Assembly (NCBI GenBank): GCA_035536915.1
Contig: DATLNE010000010.1
Span: 96,108 to 160,107, forward strand
DNA from: Acidimicrobiales bacterium
GTDB lineage: Bacteria; Actinomycetota; Acidimicrobiia; Acidimicrobiales; JAHWLA01
DNA: 64,000 nt
Reading direction: 5' to 3'
Under the pieces are notes generated by a model. The model was given only the letters and a program-made list of their open reading frames with translations. It was not told the DNA's origin and searched no databases. Both the position numbers and the translations under genes were made by a program. Positions 57,885 through 64,000 of the stretch are shown here, piece by piece. Numbering within the stretch: the first letter of the stretch is position 1; each line of letters opens with the position of its first letter.

Positions 57885-59224
57885 GCGACGTTCCCTCCCT
57901 TCCCACGCAGTTCGGCCGCCCGCCGTGCGATGGCGGCGATGGTGTCGTCGTCCAGCCAGTAGGACCGCAGCCGGACCGGCATGCCGCCCTCGTGGAGCAG
58001 GAAGCCGACGCCTCGGGCACCGGGGTCGACCTCGGTGGCCGAGAAGCCCAACGACGCCCACCCGGCACCGAGGATGGTGTCGGACGCCTGCGGGGTCGTG
58101 CAGCGGAAGGCCCAGCGGTAGCCGAACAGGTCCCTCAGCGCCGTGGGGATCGTGTCGCTGGAGGGCTTCTGCGTGGCGGCCACGACGACGACGCCCGCCG
58201 CCCGTCCGCGGGAGACGAGATCCCGCAGCAGGTCCGCGAACTCGGCCCGTTCCTCCTTGGTGCCGTTGGTGAGGTAGTGGGCCAGCTCGTCCACCACCAC
58301 CACGGCCAGGCCGGGACCGTCACCCCGCTCCACCTTGCGCTTGCCGATCTCCAGCAGCCAGGCGTAGCGGGCCTCCATCTCGGTCCGCAGCTCGCGCAGC
58401 AGCGCGTTGGCCTCGACCACCGACACGCCCGCATGGGCCTTGGCGCAGTCCCGCCACGCGGCCAGCTCGACCAGCTTGCCGTCGAGCAGGTACAGGTCGA
58501 CCTCGGGGTCGAGGCTCGCCGCGGCGCAGATCAGGTTCACCGCACCGGACTTCCCGCCGCCCGGCTCGCCGCCGACGAGCAGGTTGCGCTCCACCAGGGT
58601 CATCAGCACCTCTCGGCCCTCGTCGTCCACGCCCACCGGGAACGGCTGCCAGAGCGTCGTCTGCCGGGCCTCGGCCCAGGGCCAGGGCAGGACTCGTGCG
58701 CTCAGGAAGTCCCGGCGCACGATCACGACGCGCACCCGCCGGGCGTTGGACACCTCGCGTGCGACCCGGACCTCGCGGACCTGCAACGACGAGGCGACGG
58801 ACTCGGCCGCTTTCTCCAGGTCGGCAGCCGTGCCCCCGCGGGGCAGCTCCAACGTCGCCTCGTCGCCGCCGGCCAGCTCCCGCACCTTCACGACGCGGGG
58901 CTGGAACCCCTTGAACGTCTCGGCCGTGCGGATGGCCGCGAGCAGGTTGCGCCGGACGCTCGCCCGCCGCAGCGTGCGGAACAGCCACCGCCGGGCACGG
59001 CCCCACAGGAGCCACGGCAGCCATGTCACCGCCGTCTCCGCCGCGGCCAGGCCGGGCGGCACCCCGACGTAGAGCGTCGCCCAGGCGAAGAACGCCGCCG
59101 AGGGTGCCAGCAGGGCCAGCTCGACGCGTCCGGCCCACAGGAAGCGCAGGATGCCGTCGAGGACCGCCATCACCGCGTCGTCCTGCTTGCGGTACTTCTC
59201 CATCTGCTCCTTCGTGTAGCTCAC
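57881..59224 (-). CDS. FtsK/SpoIIIE-type conjugal DNA translocase (TraB/TraSA-like)
   Basis: A 447-residue membrane ATPase. Two N-terminal hydrophobic spans (about 35-75) are followed by a linker and the motor domain. Walker A GGEPGGGKSG (218-227) and Walker B LAVVVVDELA (306-315) are intact. As in the streptomycete TraB family it would form a hexameric ring that moves double-stranded DNA between hyphae or cells. GTG start overlaps the 31-residue ORF stop by 4 nt. The usual C-terminal DNA-recognition helix was not identified. Confidence 0.88.
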   Translation of the reverse strand: MSYTKEQMEKYRKQDDAVMAVLDGILRFLWAGRVELALLAPSAAFFAWATLYVGVPPGLAAAETAVTWLPWLLWGRARRWLFRTLRRASVRRNLLAAIRTAETFKGFQPRVVKVRELAGGDEATLELPRGGTAADLEKAAESVASSLQVREVRVAREVSNARRVRVVIVRRDFLSARVLPWPWAEARQTTLWQPFPVGVDDEGREVLMTLVERNLLVGGEPGGGKSGAVNLICAAASLDPEVDLYLLDGKLVELAAWRDCAKAHAGVSVVEANALLRELRTEMEARYAWLLEIGKRKVERGDGPGLAVVVVDELAHYLTNGTKEERAEFADLLRDLVSRGRAAGVVVVAATQKPSSDTIPTALRDLFGYRWAFRCTTPQASDTILGAGWASLGFSATEVDPGARGVGFLLHEGGMPVRLRSYWLDDDTIAAIARRAAELRGKGGNVA

Positions 59225-59316
59225 GATTCGTCCTCTCGAATGGGGCGGGTGGGCGCGCCGCCGTGCGCGCCCGTTCCCGCCGGGTGGTTGTTGTGGGTCG
59301 CCGTTGTCGCCGTCAC
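59221..59316 (-). CDS. 31-residue peptide upstream of the translocase gene
   Basis: MTATTATHNNHPAGTGAHGG followed by APTRPIREDES. The GTG overlaps the stop of the SCO3933-like gene (GTGA) and its stop overlaps the translocase GTG (GTGA). The double overlap argues for translation, at least as a coupling device. No homologue recognised. Confidence 0.5.
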   Translation of the reverse strand: MTATTATHNNHPAGTGAHGGAPTRPIREDES

Positions 59317-59645
59317 GACGCCGCCCGGCCGCTCGCCGCCGCGGGCAGGGCCTCCACCGACGCGGCCCGGAAGGCGACGCCGGAGCGGTCGTTCATCGAC
59401 CAGGGCACGGCCACCAGTCCCGTGACCCTGACCGGGCTGCCCTTGCCGACGCCCTTGGGCGAACCGGGGAACTTGACGTTGATCACGTCGGCCCCGTCCT
59501 CGCCCAGCACGACGAGCTGCAACGAGTGCAGCGCCGCCCCGGACTCGTCGGTCTTGGGCTGCTTGGTGTCGAAGTCGACCACCGGCTCGGGCGGCCCTGC
59601 GGCCATGAACTCCATGCCGGCGGTGTCGATCCTCAGCTTCATCAT
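59313..59645 (-). CDS. SCO3933-family-like AICE regulatory protein
   Basis: A 110-residue protein resembling the SCO3933-type proteins that accompany FtsK-like genes in AICEs: GPPEPVVDFDTKQPKTDESG, VINVKFPGSPKGV, GSPVRVTGLVAVPW and DRSGVAFRAASV. Role unknown; predicted regulatory. Two ATG codons are adjacent; AAAGGAG favours the first (59645). Overlaps the preceding small gene by 4 nt (ATGA). Confidence 0.7.
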   Translation of the reverse strand: MMKLRIDTAGMEFMAAGPPEPVVDFDTKQPKTDESGAALHSLQLVVLGEDGADVINVKFPGSPKGVGKGSPVRVTGLVAVPWSMNDRSGVAFRAASVEALPAAASGRAAS

Positions 59646-59887
59646 TCGGTCCTGCTCCTTTCGTGGGGGCCTCTCGGCCCGTCGTTTGCCTGCTCCTCGA
59701 CTGCTCCCGGCCTGCGCCGGGTGTCCTGCGTGTGCATCGCTGTTCCTCCGTGCCTGTTGTTCGGACGCCGGACGGGGCCGATCCGGAAATCCGCTGTCTC
59801 TCTTGGAATGCGCGTCGGCGGCCCCCGCAGCGCAACTCGAATCCGGTAGCGGCCTCTCGGGCCGGAACCTCCCGTCGCTGTCGTCAT
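59642..59887 (-). CDS. Small basic protein at the head of the tra-rep operon
   Basis: An 81-residue Arg- and Gly-rich protein with AGGGAGGAGG directly before its ATG. An internal Met (59737) also has a good GGAGG, so a shorter 31-residue product is possible. Stop overlaps the next ATG (ATGA). No homologue recognised. Low hydrophobicity. Confidence 0.5.
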   Translation of the reverse strand: MTTATGGSGPRGRYRIRVALRGPPTRIPRETADFRIGPVRRPNNRHGGTAMHTQDTRRRPGAVEEQANDGPRGPHERSRTE

Positions 59888-60904
59888 GCGTCCTCCTCCC
59901 TTCGTCCGATGAATGGCGCTCGAACCGGCCGGGCGCCCCGTCACGCTTCTTGGGACCGCTCCGTCCGGGCCGCTTCGCACTGCCTCTCGTTGTCGAAACC
60001 CTTCGCGGACCCCCGATCGGTACGGAATCCGTCCAACGGATTGCCTCGAATCGCCAATCCCTCACTTCCGAAAGCAGCGTTTCCGGCCGGTTTTGCACGA
60101 AGGTTTCTCGTGCCGGCTCGTTTCCTCTGCGGTCCTCCTCGTCGTCCGTCACCGGCGCTCGAACACGGCCGTCGCCACCTTCCATGCGTTCCGGCCGTCC
60201 CGTTCGGGACAGCCCTTCCGAAGAAATCCCCCTCCATTCGGTGAAGCGGCCGTTCCGGCCCATCGGTACGGGAATCCCTCCTCTGTCCAGGGGATGCGCC
60301 TTCGCGGCCCGGTTCGCGACACCCTCCTCTGCTGACGGAAGCCCGTTTTCGGCCCCGTTTCGGTACGGGGCAATTCGCGGTTCCGAACGGAATGCGCGTC
60401 GACGCCGCCTCTTGCACGCCCCGCCGGGAGGGAAATGTGCGGCCGGGGCCGGATCGCGGACAACAGGAAGGCCCATCAGTCCCACACCGGCATAGCGCCA
60501 CTTCTGGGGGCCGTTTCGGACACACGTATCGCCTCACACCCCTATAAAGCCCCTCGCGACCGCCGAAACGCGCACCCGTTCTCGACGGACGCGCCCGCCT
60601 CGCCGTCGTCGGCCTGCTCGCCCGCCCGTCGCACGCGCTCCGCACCGGCCCGCCGCCGTCCGGTTCCCCTCGGCTCGCGCCGTCGCCAGCTCGTCGGCTT
60701 GGCCGCTGGAGGGCGCTCTCTCGTCAGCCCGTGGTGAGGGAGGGAGAAGAAAGTGTGAGGACTTCCTCTACGGGATCAAGAGGGCGGCTTCGCCGCCGCC
60801 GGGCCTGCGGGCGGCCCTGGGGGGCCGTCCTCGGCCCGGCTGATGGGATGCGCGGCTCGGTTGGGCTGCGGGGCCGCCATCGGACGAGCGATCGCGCCGT
60901 CTCG
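59888..60904. other. About 1 kb without a credible gene; candidate origin or transfer locus
   Basis: Open frames here have implausible composition and no good ribosome-binding site. The stretch holds TCGGTACGG three times (60017-60025, 60263-60271, 60360-60368), the inverted repeats AATCCGT-cca-ACGGATT (60026-60042) and GCCCCGT-loop-ACGGGGC (60352-60371), and many TTCCG/CGGAA words. It lies between the tra-rep operon and its likely regulator, where a replication origin or clt-type transfer site is expected. Confidence 0.5.
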
Positions 60905-61138
60905 CTACGGCGTCAGGCCGTCGACCAGCTCGGAAGGGTTGACGTTCAAGGCCGCTGCCAGCTTGACGGCGCTGTACACGGTGATATTGGACTCGCCCCG
61001 TTCCACGACCCCGACGTAGGTGAAGTGCATGTCAGCCTGCTCGCCCAACTGTTCGAGCGACCAACCCCGCTCCAGGCGGCGTTGCCTCACGCGGGCGCCA
61101 ACTGTCTGCGCCACTCGTTGACGTCGGGGATCGGGCAT
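60905..61138 (-). CDS. XRE-family regulator of the element
   Basis: A 77-residue protein: VGARVRQRRLERGWSLEQLGEQADMHFTYVGVVERGESNITVYSAVKLAAALNV, a complete five-helix Cro/C1-type domain with little else. It is divergent from the cargo operon at 61369 and upstream of the tra-rep operon; it may control either. Similar small regulators keep AICEs quiescent. Confidence 0.8.
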   Translation of the reverse strand: MPDPRRQRVAQTVGARVRQRRLERGWSLEQLGEQADMHFTYVGVVERGESNITVYSAVKLAAALNVNPSELVDGLTP

Positions 61139-61254
61139 TGCGCCCCGACTCCACAGCAGCTATAACTCTAACACCACAGTGTACTCCTCTAAAGTTGCCC
61201 CTCAGCGGGTTTCGGAGGGTGACGCCGGAGGGGGTGACTATCCACAGGGGAGCA

Positions 61255-61283
61255 TTGTGCCGACGAGGGTTACCTCGTACAGT
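61255..61283 (+). promoter_or_regulatory. Promoter of the secreted cargo operon with an operator
   Basis: TTGTGC (61255-61260) and TACAGT (61278-61283) are 17 bp apart. The inverted repeat ACGAGG-GTTA-CCTCGT (61263-61278) fills the spacer to the first -10 base, a natural site for the divergently encoded XRE protein. Confidence 0.5.
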
Positions 61284-61368
61284 CATCGTCAGCGACTAGG
61301 GGAAATGGGGGGGGCACTCGCAGGGCGCTTCCTTCTCCACCGAACCCTGAAGGGAGCGTCACACAATC

Positions 61369-62061
61369 GTGAACGGCAACGCGATACGAACCGGACGGCC
61401 AGCCGCATTCGGCCTTGTCCTCCTGATGGTCGCCGCTAGCGTGATACTGCCAGCGCCGCCCGCACATGCGTTCGACACAAACAAGGCCGCGCAGTACGCG
61501 GAGCGATGGGTGGTCGACTCGCAATACGATCCTACCTTGGACGGTAAGGTCCGCAATCCCGACTTCAAGAGCTACAGCAACGACTGCACGAATTATGCCA
61601 GCCAGGTTTGGCTTGCCGCTGGCGTAGCGATGCGTTTCAACGCCAGTCAGGCTGCCTACGAGTGGTGGTACTACAACGGCGACTCGCTCTACTTCCTCAC
61701 CCACAGCGGGCAGTCGAGTCTGTCGTGGCGCGAGAACACCGCCTTCGTCACCTCCCAAGTCGGTGGTTGGGGCGCGGACTTCACGGCCATGAACATGACA
61801 CAGCAGTACACCCCGGCCCTTCCCGGTGAGCTGTACGAATACGACCACGGGACTGGCGACGGCTGGAGCCATCTCTCTGTCGCGATCGGTTGGACCAGTT
61901 CCTACGACTATCCACAGATCGGGCCGCGTGGAACATTCACAGGCGACTACATGAACCAACACACCAGGGACCGTCAGCACGCTCCTTGGAACTGGGGTTA
62001 CCTGAACCAATGGGACACATTCATCAAGGCCAACATGCGCGCCCGGATCGTCGGGATCTGA
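61369..62061 (+). CDS. Secreted amidase-domain protein (Amidase_6-like)
   Basis: A 230-residue protein. Sec signal peptide (residues 1-34, cleavage after AHA), then a papain-like putative amidase domain: YSNDCTNYASQVWLAAG with the nucleophile Cys (residue 73), GDGWSHLSVAIGW with the His (residue 168) and YMNQHTRDRQ, as in Amidase_6 proteins. It probably cleaves an amide or peptide bond outside the cell, perhaps in peptidoglycan. GTG start behind GAAGGGAG. The next gene starts about 10 nt later, so the two form an operon. Confidence 0.8.
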   Translation: MNGNAIRTGRPAAFGLVLLMVAASVILPAPPAHAFDTNKAAQYAERWVVDSQYDPTLDGKVRNPDFKSYSNDCTNYASQVWLAAGVAMRFNASQAAYEWWYYNGDSLYFLTHSGQSSLSWRENTAFVTSQVGGWGADFTAMNMTQQYTPALPGELYEYDHGTGDGWSHLSVAIGWTSSYDYPQIGPRGTFTGDYMNQHTRDRQHAPWNWGYLNQWDTFIKANMRARIVGI

Positions 62062-62072
62062 GGGGGATGAGA

Positions 62073-62732
62073 ATGACATTCACCAACAAGGGCAAGAAGG
62101 CGGCGGTTGTTTCCTTGGTCGTAGCAGTGGCGGTTGGCGGGTTGAGCATCGCCAGCGTCACCGCTTCCGATAACGACACCGAGAAGCAACGGGCCATCGA
62201 CAACGCGACAAAGATCGTCAACCCCAAAGACCCGCCGCGCCTTCCGGTACTCAACGACTTCGGTGACACAGGAAACCCGGTCGACGTGACCGCGGTGAAA
62301 GCAGCGGTTCCCGACCTCATCCACCGCTACAAGGTGCAGCTCATGCTGCCAGGCGCGGCCGATGAGCGTGCGAGCGAGATCCGGTCGCTGGCCAAGAAGG
62401 AGAAACGTGCCGGGGAGTTCCGAAGCGTATTTGCAGCCTCCGTTGCGGACACAAAGATCAAGGCAATTGAGGACGCGATAGCTCAGGCGGTCGATGACCC
62501 CACCTTCCGGCCTTTCACCGACCATCAGGTGACAATCGACAAGTGGTACGGAGTGACAGTCGACGGTCACAAAGCCTTCGCCGGGTTCCACGGAAAGGAG
62601 AGCGTGGTCGTTCCCGATATGGCGGCGCGCCCACCCAACACCCAGGAAGGCCAGTGGCACGTTTGGCTGGAACGTGACGGCGACGTGTGGAAGCTGGTCG
62701 ATATCAAGACAAAGCTCGACGCGGCACCGTAG
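62073..62732 (+). CDS. Exported protein, paralogue of 62829-63509
   Basis: 219 residues. An N-terminal membrane span (KKAAVVSLVVAVAVGGLSIA) acts as a signal anchor, followed by an acidic linker and a ~170-residue domain. The end is shared with the downstream protein: KWYGVTVDGHKAFAGFHG, then WHVWLERDGDVWKLV. The pattern suggests an NTF2-like or similar alpha+beta domain. ATG 62073 has AGGGGG at a 6-nt distance; ATG 62067 is too close to it. No family was identified. Confidence 0.65.
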   Translation: MTFTNKGKKAAVVSLVVAVAVGGLSIASVTASDNDTEKQRAIDNATKIVNPKDPPRLPVLNDFGDTGNPVDVTAVKAAVPDLIHRYKVQLMLPGAADERASEIRSLAKKEKRAGEFRSVFAASVADTKIKAIEDAIAQAVDDPTFRPFTDHQVTIDKWYGVTVDGHKAFAGFHGKESVVVPDMAARPPNTQEGQWHVWLERDGDVWKLVDIKTKLDAAP

Positions 62733-62751
62733 TAAGTCCAGTCCACCCGCA

Positions 62752-62788
62752 AGCGGCCAGGCTCCCTCCCCCCAGGAGCCTGGCCGCT
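62752..62788. terminator. Hairpin between the two paralogues
   Basis: AGCGGCCAGGCTCC (62752-62765) and GGAGCCTGGCCGCT (62775-62788) form a perfect 14-bp stem around a 9-nt loop. No U run follows. It would separate transcription of the last gene, or attenuate it, from the amidase operon. Confidence 0.75.
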
Positions 62789-62828
62789 GTCGTTGGAACT
62801 CCCGTCAAACCTCATCGCCTAGGAGCAA

Positions 62829-63509
62829 ATGAAGATCAAAACGACGACCGTGTTGGCGATTGGCTCTGTGGCCCTAATCGGTCTTGCAGGTTGGGGCGTA
62901 GCCCGCCTCGCGGGCGGCGAGGACACCGCCGCGCCGGTCGCAGCCACCTCTACCACCTCTACGACGCTCCCCGACCCGAACAGCCCTCCCTCGACCGACG
63001 ACCCCAAGCCGCTCGCGCAGCTCTGGGGGTTCGGAGACAGAGGTGACGCCACTCAGGTTGCTGCCGTCCGGTCCGCGGTGCCCGACCTGATTCGACGAGC
63101 CAATCTCGCCCTCGCCATGCCGTCCACTCCGGCGGAACGGGCCTCGGTATTGAACGACGGAGCCAAGCGAGCACGCCGCACGGCCGAACTACTGGACGTG
63201 TTCACCGATTCGGTGGCAGCCGAAACGGTCAGGTCGATGGAGAATACGTTGCGGCAGGTGCAAGCCGACCCCAACTACAAGGGATTTAGCGACTACCGCC
63301 TCACCATCGAGGAGTGGTACGGCGTCATCGTGGACGGGAACAAAGCGTTCGCCGGCTTTCTCGGGTTCGAGAGTTACCTGACGCCGCGCAAGAACGGCTG
63401 GTCCGACGAAGGCAAGGCGCCTTGGCACGTCTGGCTGGAACGGGACGGCGATGTGTGGAAGCTCGTCACGTTCAAGGCCAGGCCAGGGCCGGTATCCGCA
63501 GCACCTTGA
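62829..63509 (+). CDS. Exported protein, paralogue of 62073-62732
   Basis: 226 residues. A signal-anchor span (TTTVLAIGSVALIGLAGWGVA) is followed by a Thr/Pro/Ser-rich linker (TSTTSTTLPDPNSPP) and the same domain as its neighbour: AVRSAVPDLIRRANLAL, EEWYGVIVDGNKAFAGFLG and WHVWLERDGDVWKLV. AGGAG lies 4 nt before the ATG. The duplication is specific to this element's right end. It could be extracytoplasmic machinery or a substrate-binding partner of the amidase. Confidence 0.65.
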   Translation: MKIKTTTVLAIGSVALIGLAGWGVARLAGGEDTAAPVAATSTTSTTLPDPNSPPSTDDPKPLAQLWGFGDRGDATQVAAVRSAVPDLIRRANLALAMPSTPAERASVLNDGAKRARRTAELLDVFTDSVAAETVRSMENTLRQVQADPNYKGFSDYRLTIEEWYGVIVDGNKAFAGFLGFESYLTPRKNGWSDEGKAPWHVWLERDGDVWKLVTFKARPGPVSAAP

Positions 63510-63816
63510 TGGCCGACCGCCTCGGCTGCGTCAAGGGTCGCTGCGAGCCTCCGCATGCTCCGGTTCTCGCTCGCCTGTCCGGCGTCCCTTGACCCTGCCG
63601 AGTCGCCCGGCCAAGATCGCTCGCAAGCCAGCCCGACAGGTCGGGGCTTGCCGCTGGCTCAGTGGGCATTCGGCGATCTGCACGTCGGCGGATGCAGGCG
63701 CACGCATCCCACATTCATCCCACAGCCGCCGCCGTCCGTATGGATTCGGCTGAGGCCGCTGCCCCGCTGACCAGCACTTTCAGTTCGTCGGCGTTCGTCT
63801 GCCGCCGTCCGGCGGT
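63510..63816. other. Right end of the element, recombination sites, no gene
   Basis: No supported coding frame. Holds CATCCCACA twice (63705-63713 and 63716-63724, an 11-bp step) and TGACCAGCACTTT (63768-63780), the inverse of the left-end sequence. Once the element is circular, these flank the core and form a compound attP. Confidence 0.6.
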
Positions 63817-63860
63817 CTTCACACGGCTGAGGTCACAGGTTCGAGTCCTGTTACGCCCAC
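63817..63860 (+). repeat. attR (44-bp direct repeat)
   Basis: Identical to attL. The sequence before it does not continue the tRNA-Val 5' half, so this copy is not a tRNA gene. Confidence 0.92.
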
Positions 63861-63865
63861 CGTGT

Positions 63866-63904
63866 GATGTCGCGGGACATCGGAGACAGATGTCGCGAGA
63901 CACC
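63866..63904. repeat. Probable insertion-sequence end
   Basis: GATGTCGCGGGACATC (63866-63881), a perfect 6-bp palindrome with a 4-nt loop, and GATGTCGCGAGACACC (63889-63904), a near-repeat 23 bp on. It lies between attR and the transposase stop, as an IS end would. Confidence 0.45.
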
Positions 63905-63912
63905 GTAGACAC

Positions 63913-64000
63913 TCAGCCCGAGTCCTGCCGCTGGTAGTCCCGTGTGGGGTCGAGTGTGAGGTGGCGCAGGAGCTCCCCGTCCTCGTCGAGCACCCGGACG
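63913..64000 (-). CDS. IS481-like transposase, C-terminal end (partial)
   Basis: The last 28 codons before a TGA: VRVLDEDGELLRHLTLDPTR followed by DYQRQDSG. VLDEDGxLLRxLTLDPTRDYQ is the common C-terminus of IS481-type transposases in actinobacteria. The rest lies outside the window. Its end is about 50 bases from attR. Confidence 0.75.
   Translation of the reverse strand, partial: VRVLDEDGELLRHLTLDPTRDYQRQDSG

Larger units (their letters stand above)
53099..63860. mobile_element. AICE (pSAM2-like integrative element) in tRNA-Val
   Basis: About 10.8 kb bounded by identical 44-bp direct repeats (53099-53142 and 63817-63860). The left copy is the 3' end of tRNA-Val and the right copy a partial duplicate that lacks the 5' part of the tRNA. 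Inside are integrase, excisionase, an HUH-type replication initiator, an FtsK/TraB-like translocase, an XRE regulator and two cargo groups. This is the standard order for actinomycete integrative and conjugative elements, which excise, replicate and transfer as double-stranded DNA. All core genes appear intact. Confidence 0.9.

Noticed and set aside
59313..60645. The 390- and 234-codon minus-strand frames as real proteins
   Set aside because: Composition is Arg, Gly and Ser biased without pattern, there is no ribosome-binding site, and the frames overlap each other. They appear to result from GC content.
53099..63860. The element as a type IV secretion-based ICE or a prophage
   Set aside because: No VirB4, VirD4, relaxase, capsid or terminase is present. 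A single FtsK-like motor with a RepSA-like initiator fits the AICE class.
63817..63860. The right repeat as a second tRNA-Val
   Set aside because: It lacks the acceptor 5' strand, D-arm and half of the anticodon stem; it is only the attR copy.

Overview
The window is high-GC DNA with the gene set of an actinobacterium: actinobacterial-type class A RNase P RNA, GAF-ANTAR proteins, a sigma/anti-sigma-like pair, a DUF222 HNH nuclease, a P450, a LolA/LppX-like exported protein, and many GTG starts with 1-8 nt overlaps. The closest feel is Acidimicrobiia or a neighbouring class; this is inference, since no ribosomal or other phylogenetic marker is present. Most of the window (about 6.4-53 kb) is ordinary chromosome.

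Bases 1-6214 are an accessory stretch of small + strand modules, several of them toxin-antitoxin-like: a DUF3800 protein, a truncated ribbon-helix-helix antitoxin, a frameshifted toxin with an intact ribbon-helix-helix antitoxin, an XRE regulator coupled to a nucleotidyltransferase-like protein, a secreted protein, and a FitA/VapC pair. Five copies of a related 17-nt repeat, all in the same orientation, sit between these modules.

Bases 6.4-53 kb carry: a membrane protein; a divergent pair of related exported surface proteins facing each other across a repeated operator-like motif; a cupin dioxygenase; homocysteine S-methyltransferase; a signalling cluster (PAS-GGDEF-EAL, STAS, two GAF-ANTAR proteins, an HATPase-GAF-SpoIIE phosphatase); fluoride channel crcB; rhodanese; HNH nuclease; fatty acid hydroxylase with an exported 36-residue leader ORF; P450; rsgA; glycosyltransferases; ECF sigma factor and partner; secreted M28 peptidase; adenylate cyclase; cupredoxin; Hsp20; a class A PBP; a TetR regulator divergent from a DoxX-carotenoid oxygenase operon; rnpB; sbcD-sbcC; VOC proteins and an amidase.

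Bases 53099-63860 form a complete-looking integrative element of the pSAM2/AICE type, inserted in the 3' half of a tRNA-Val(CAC) gene and bounded by 44-bp identical direct repeats. It has integrase and excisionase with their own promoter, an HUH replication initiator, an FtsK/TraB-like translocase in a chain of overlapping genes, an XRE regulator, and two cargo sets. One cargo set, next to attL, is an NdpA/YejK-like nucleoid-associated protein translationally coupled to a one-TM protein. The other, next to attR, is a secreted amidase followed by two paralogous exported proteins. Paired 9-mer repeats spaced 11 bp lie just inside each end, as expected for integrase arm sites. The 3' end of an IS481-like transposase abuts the right junction at the window edge.
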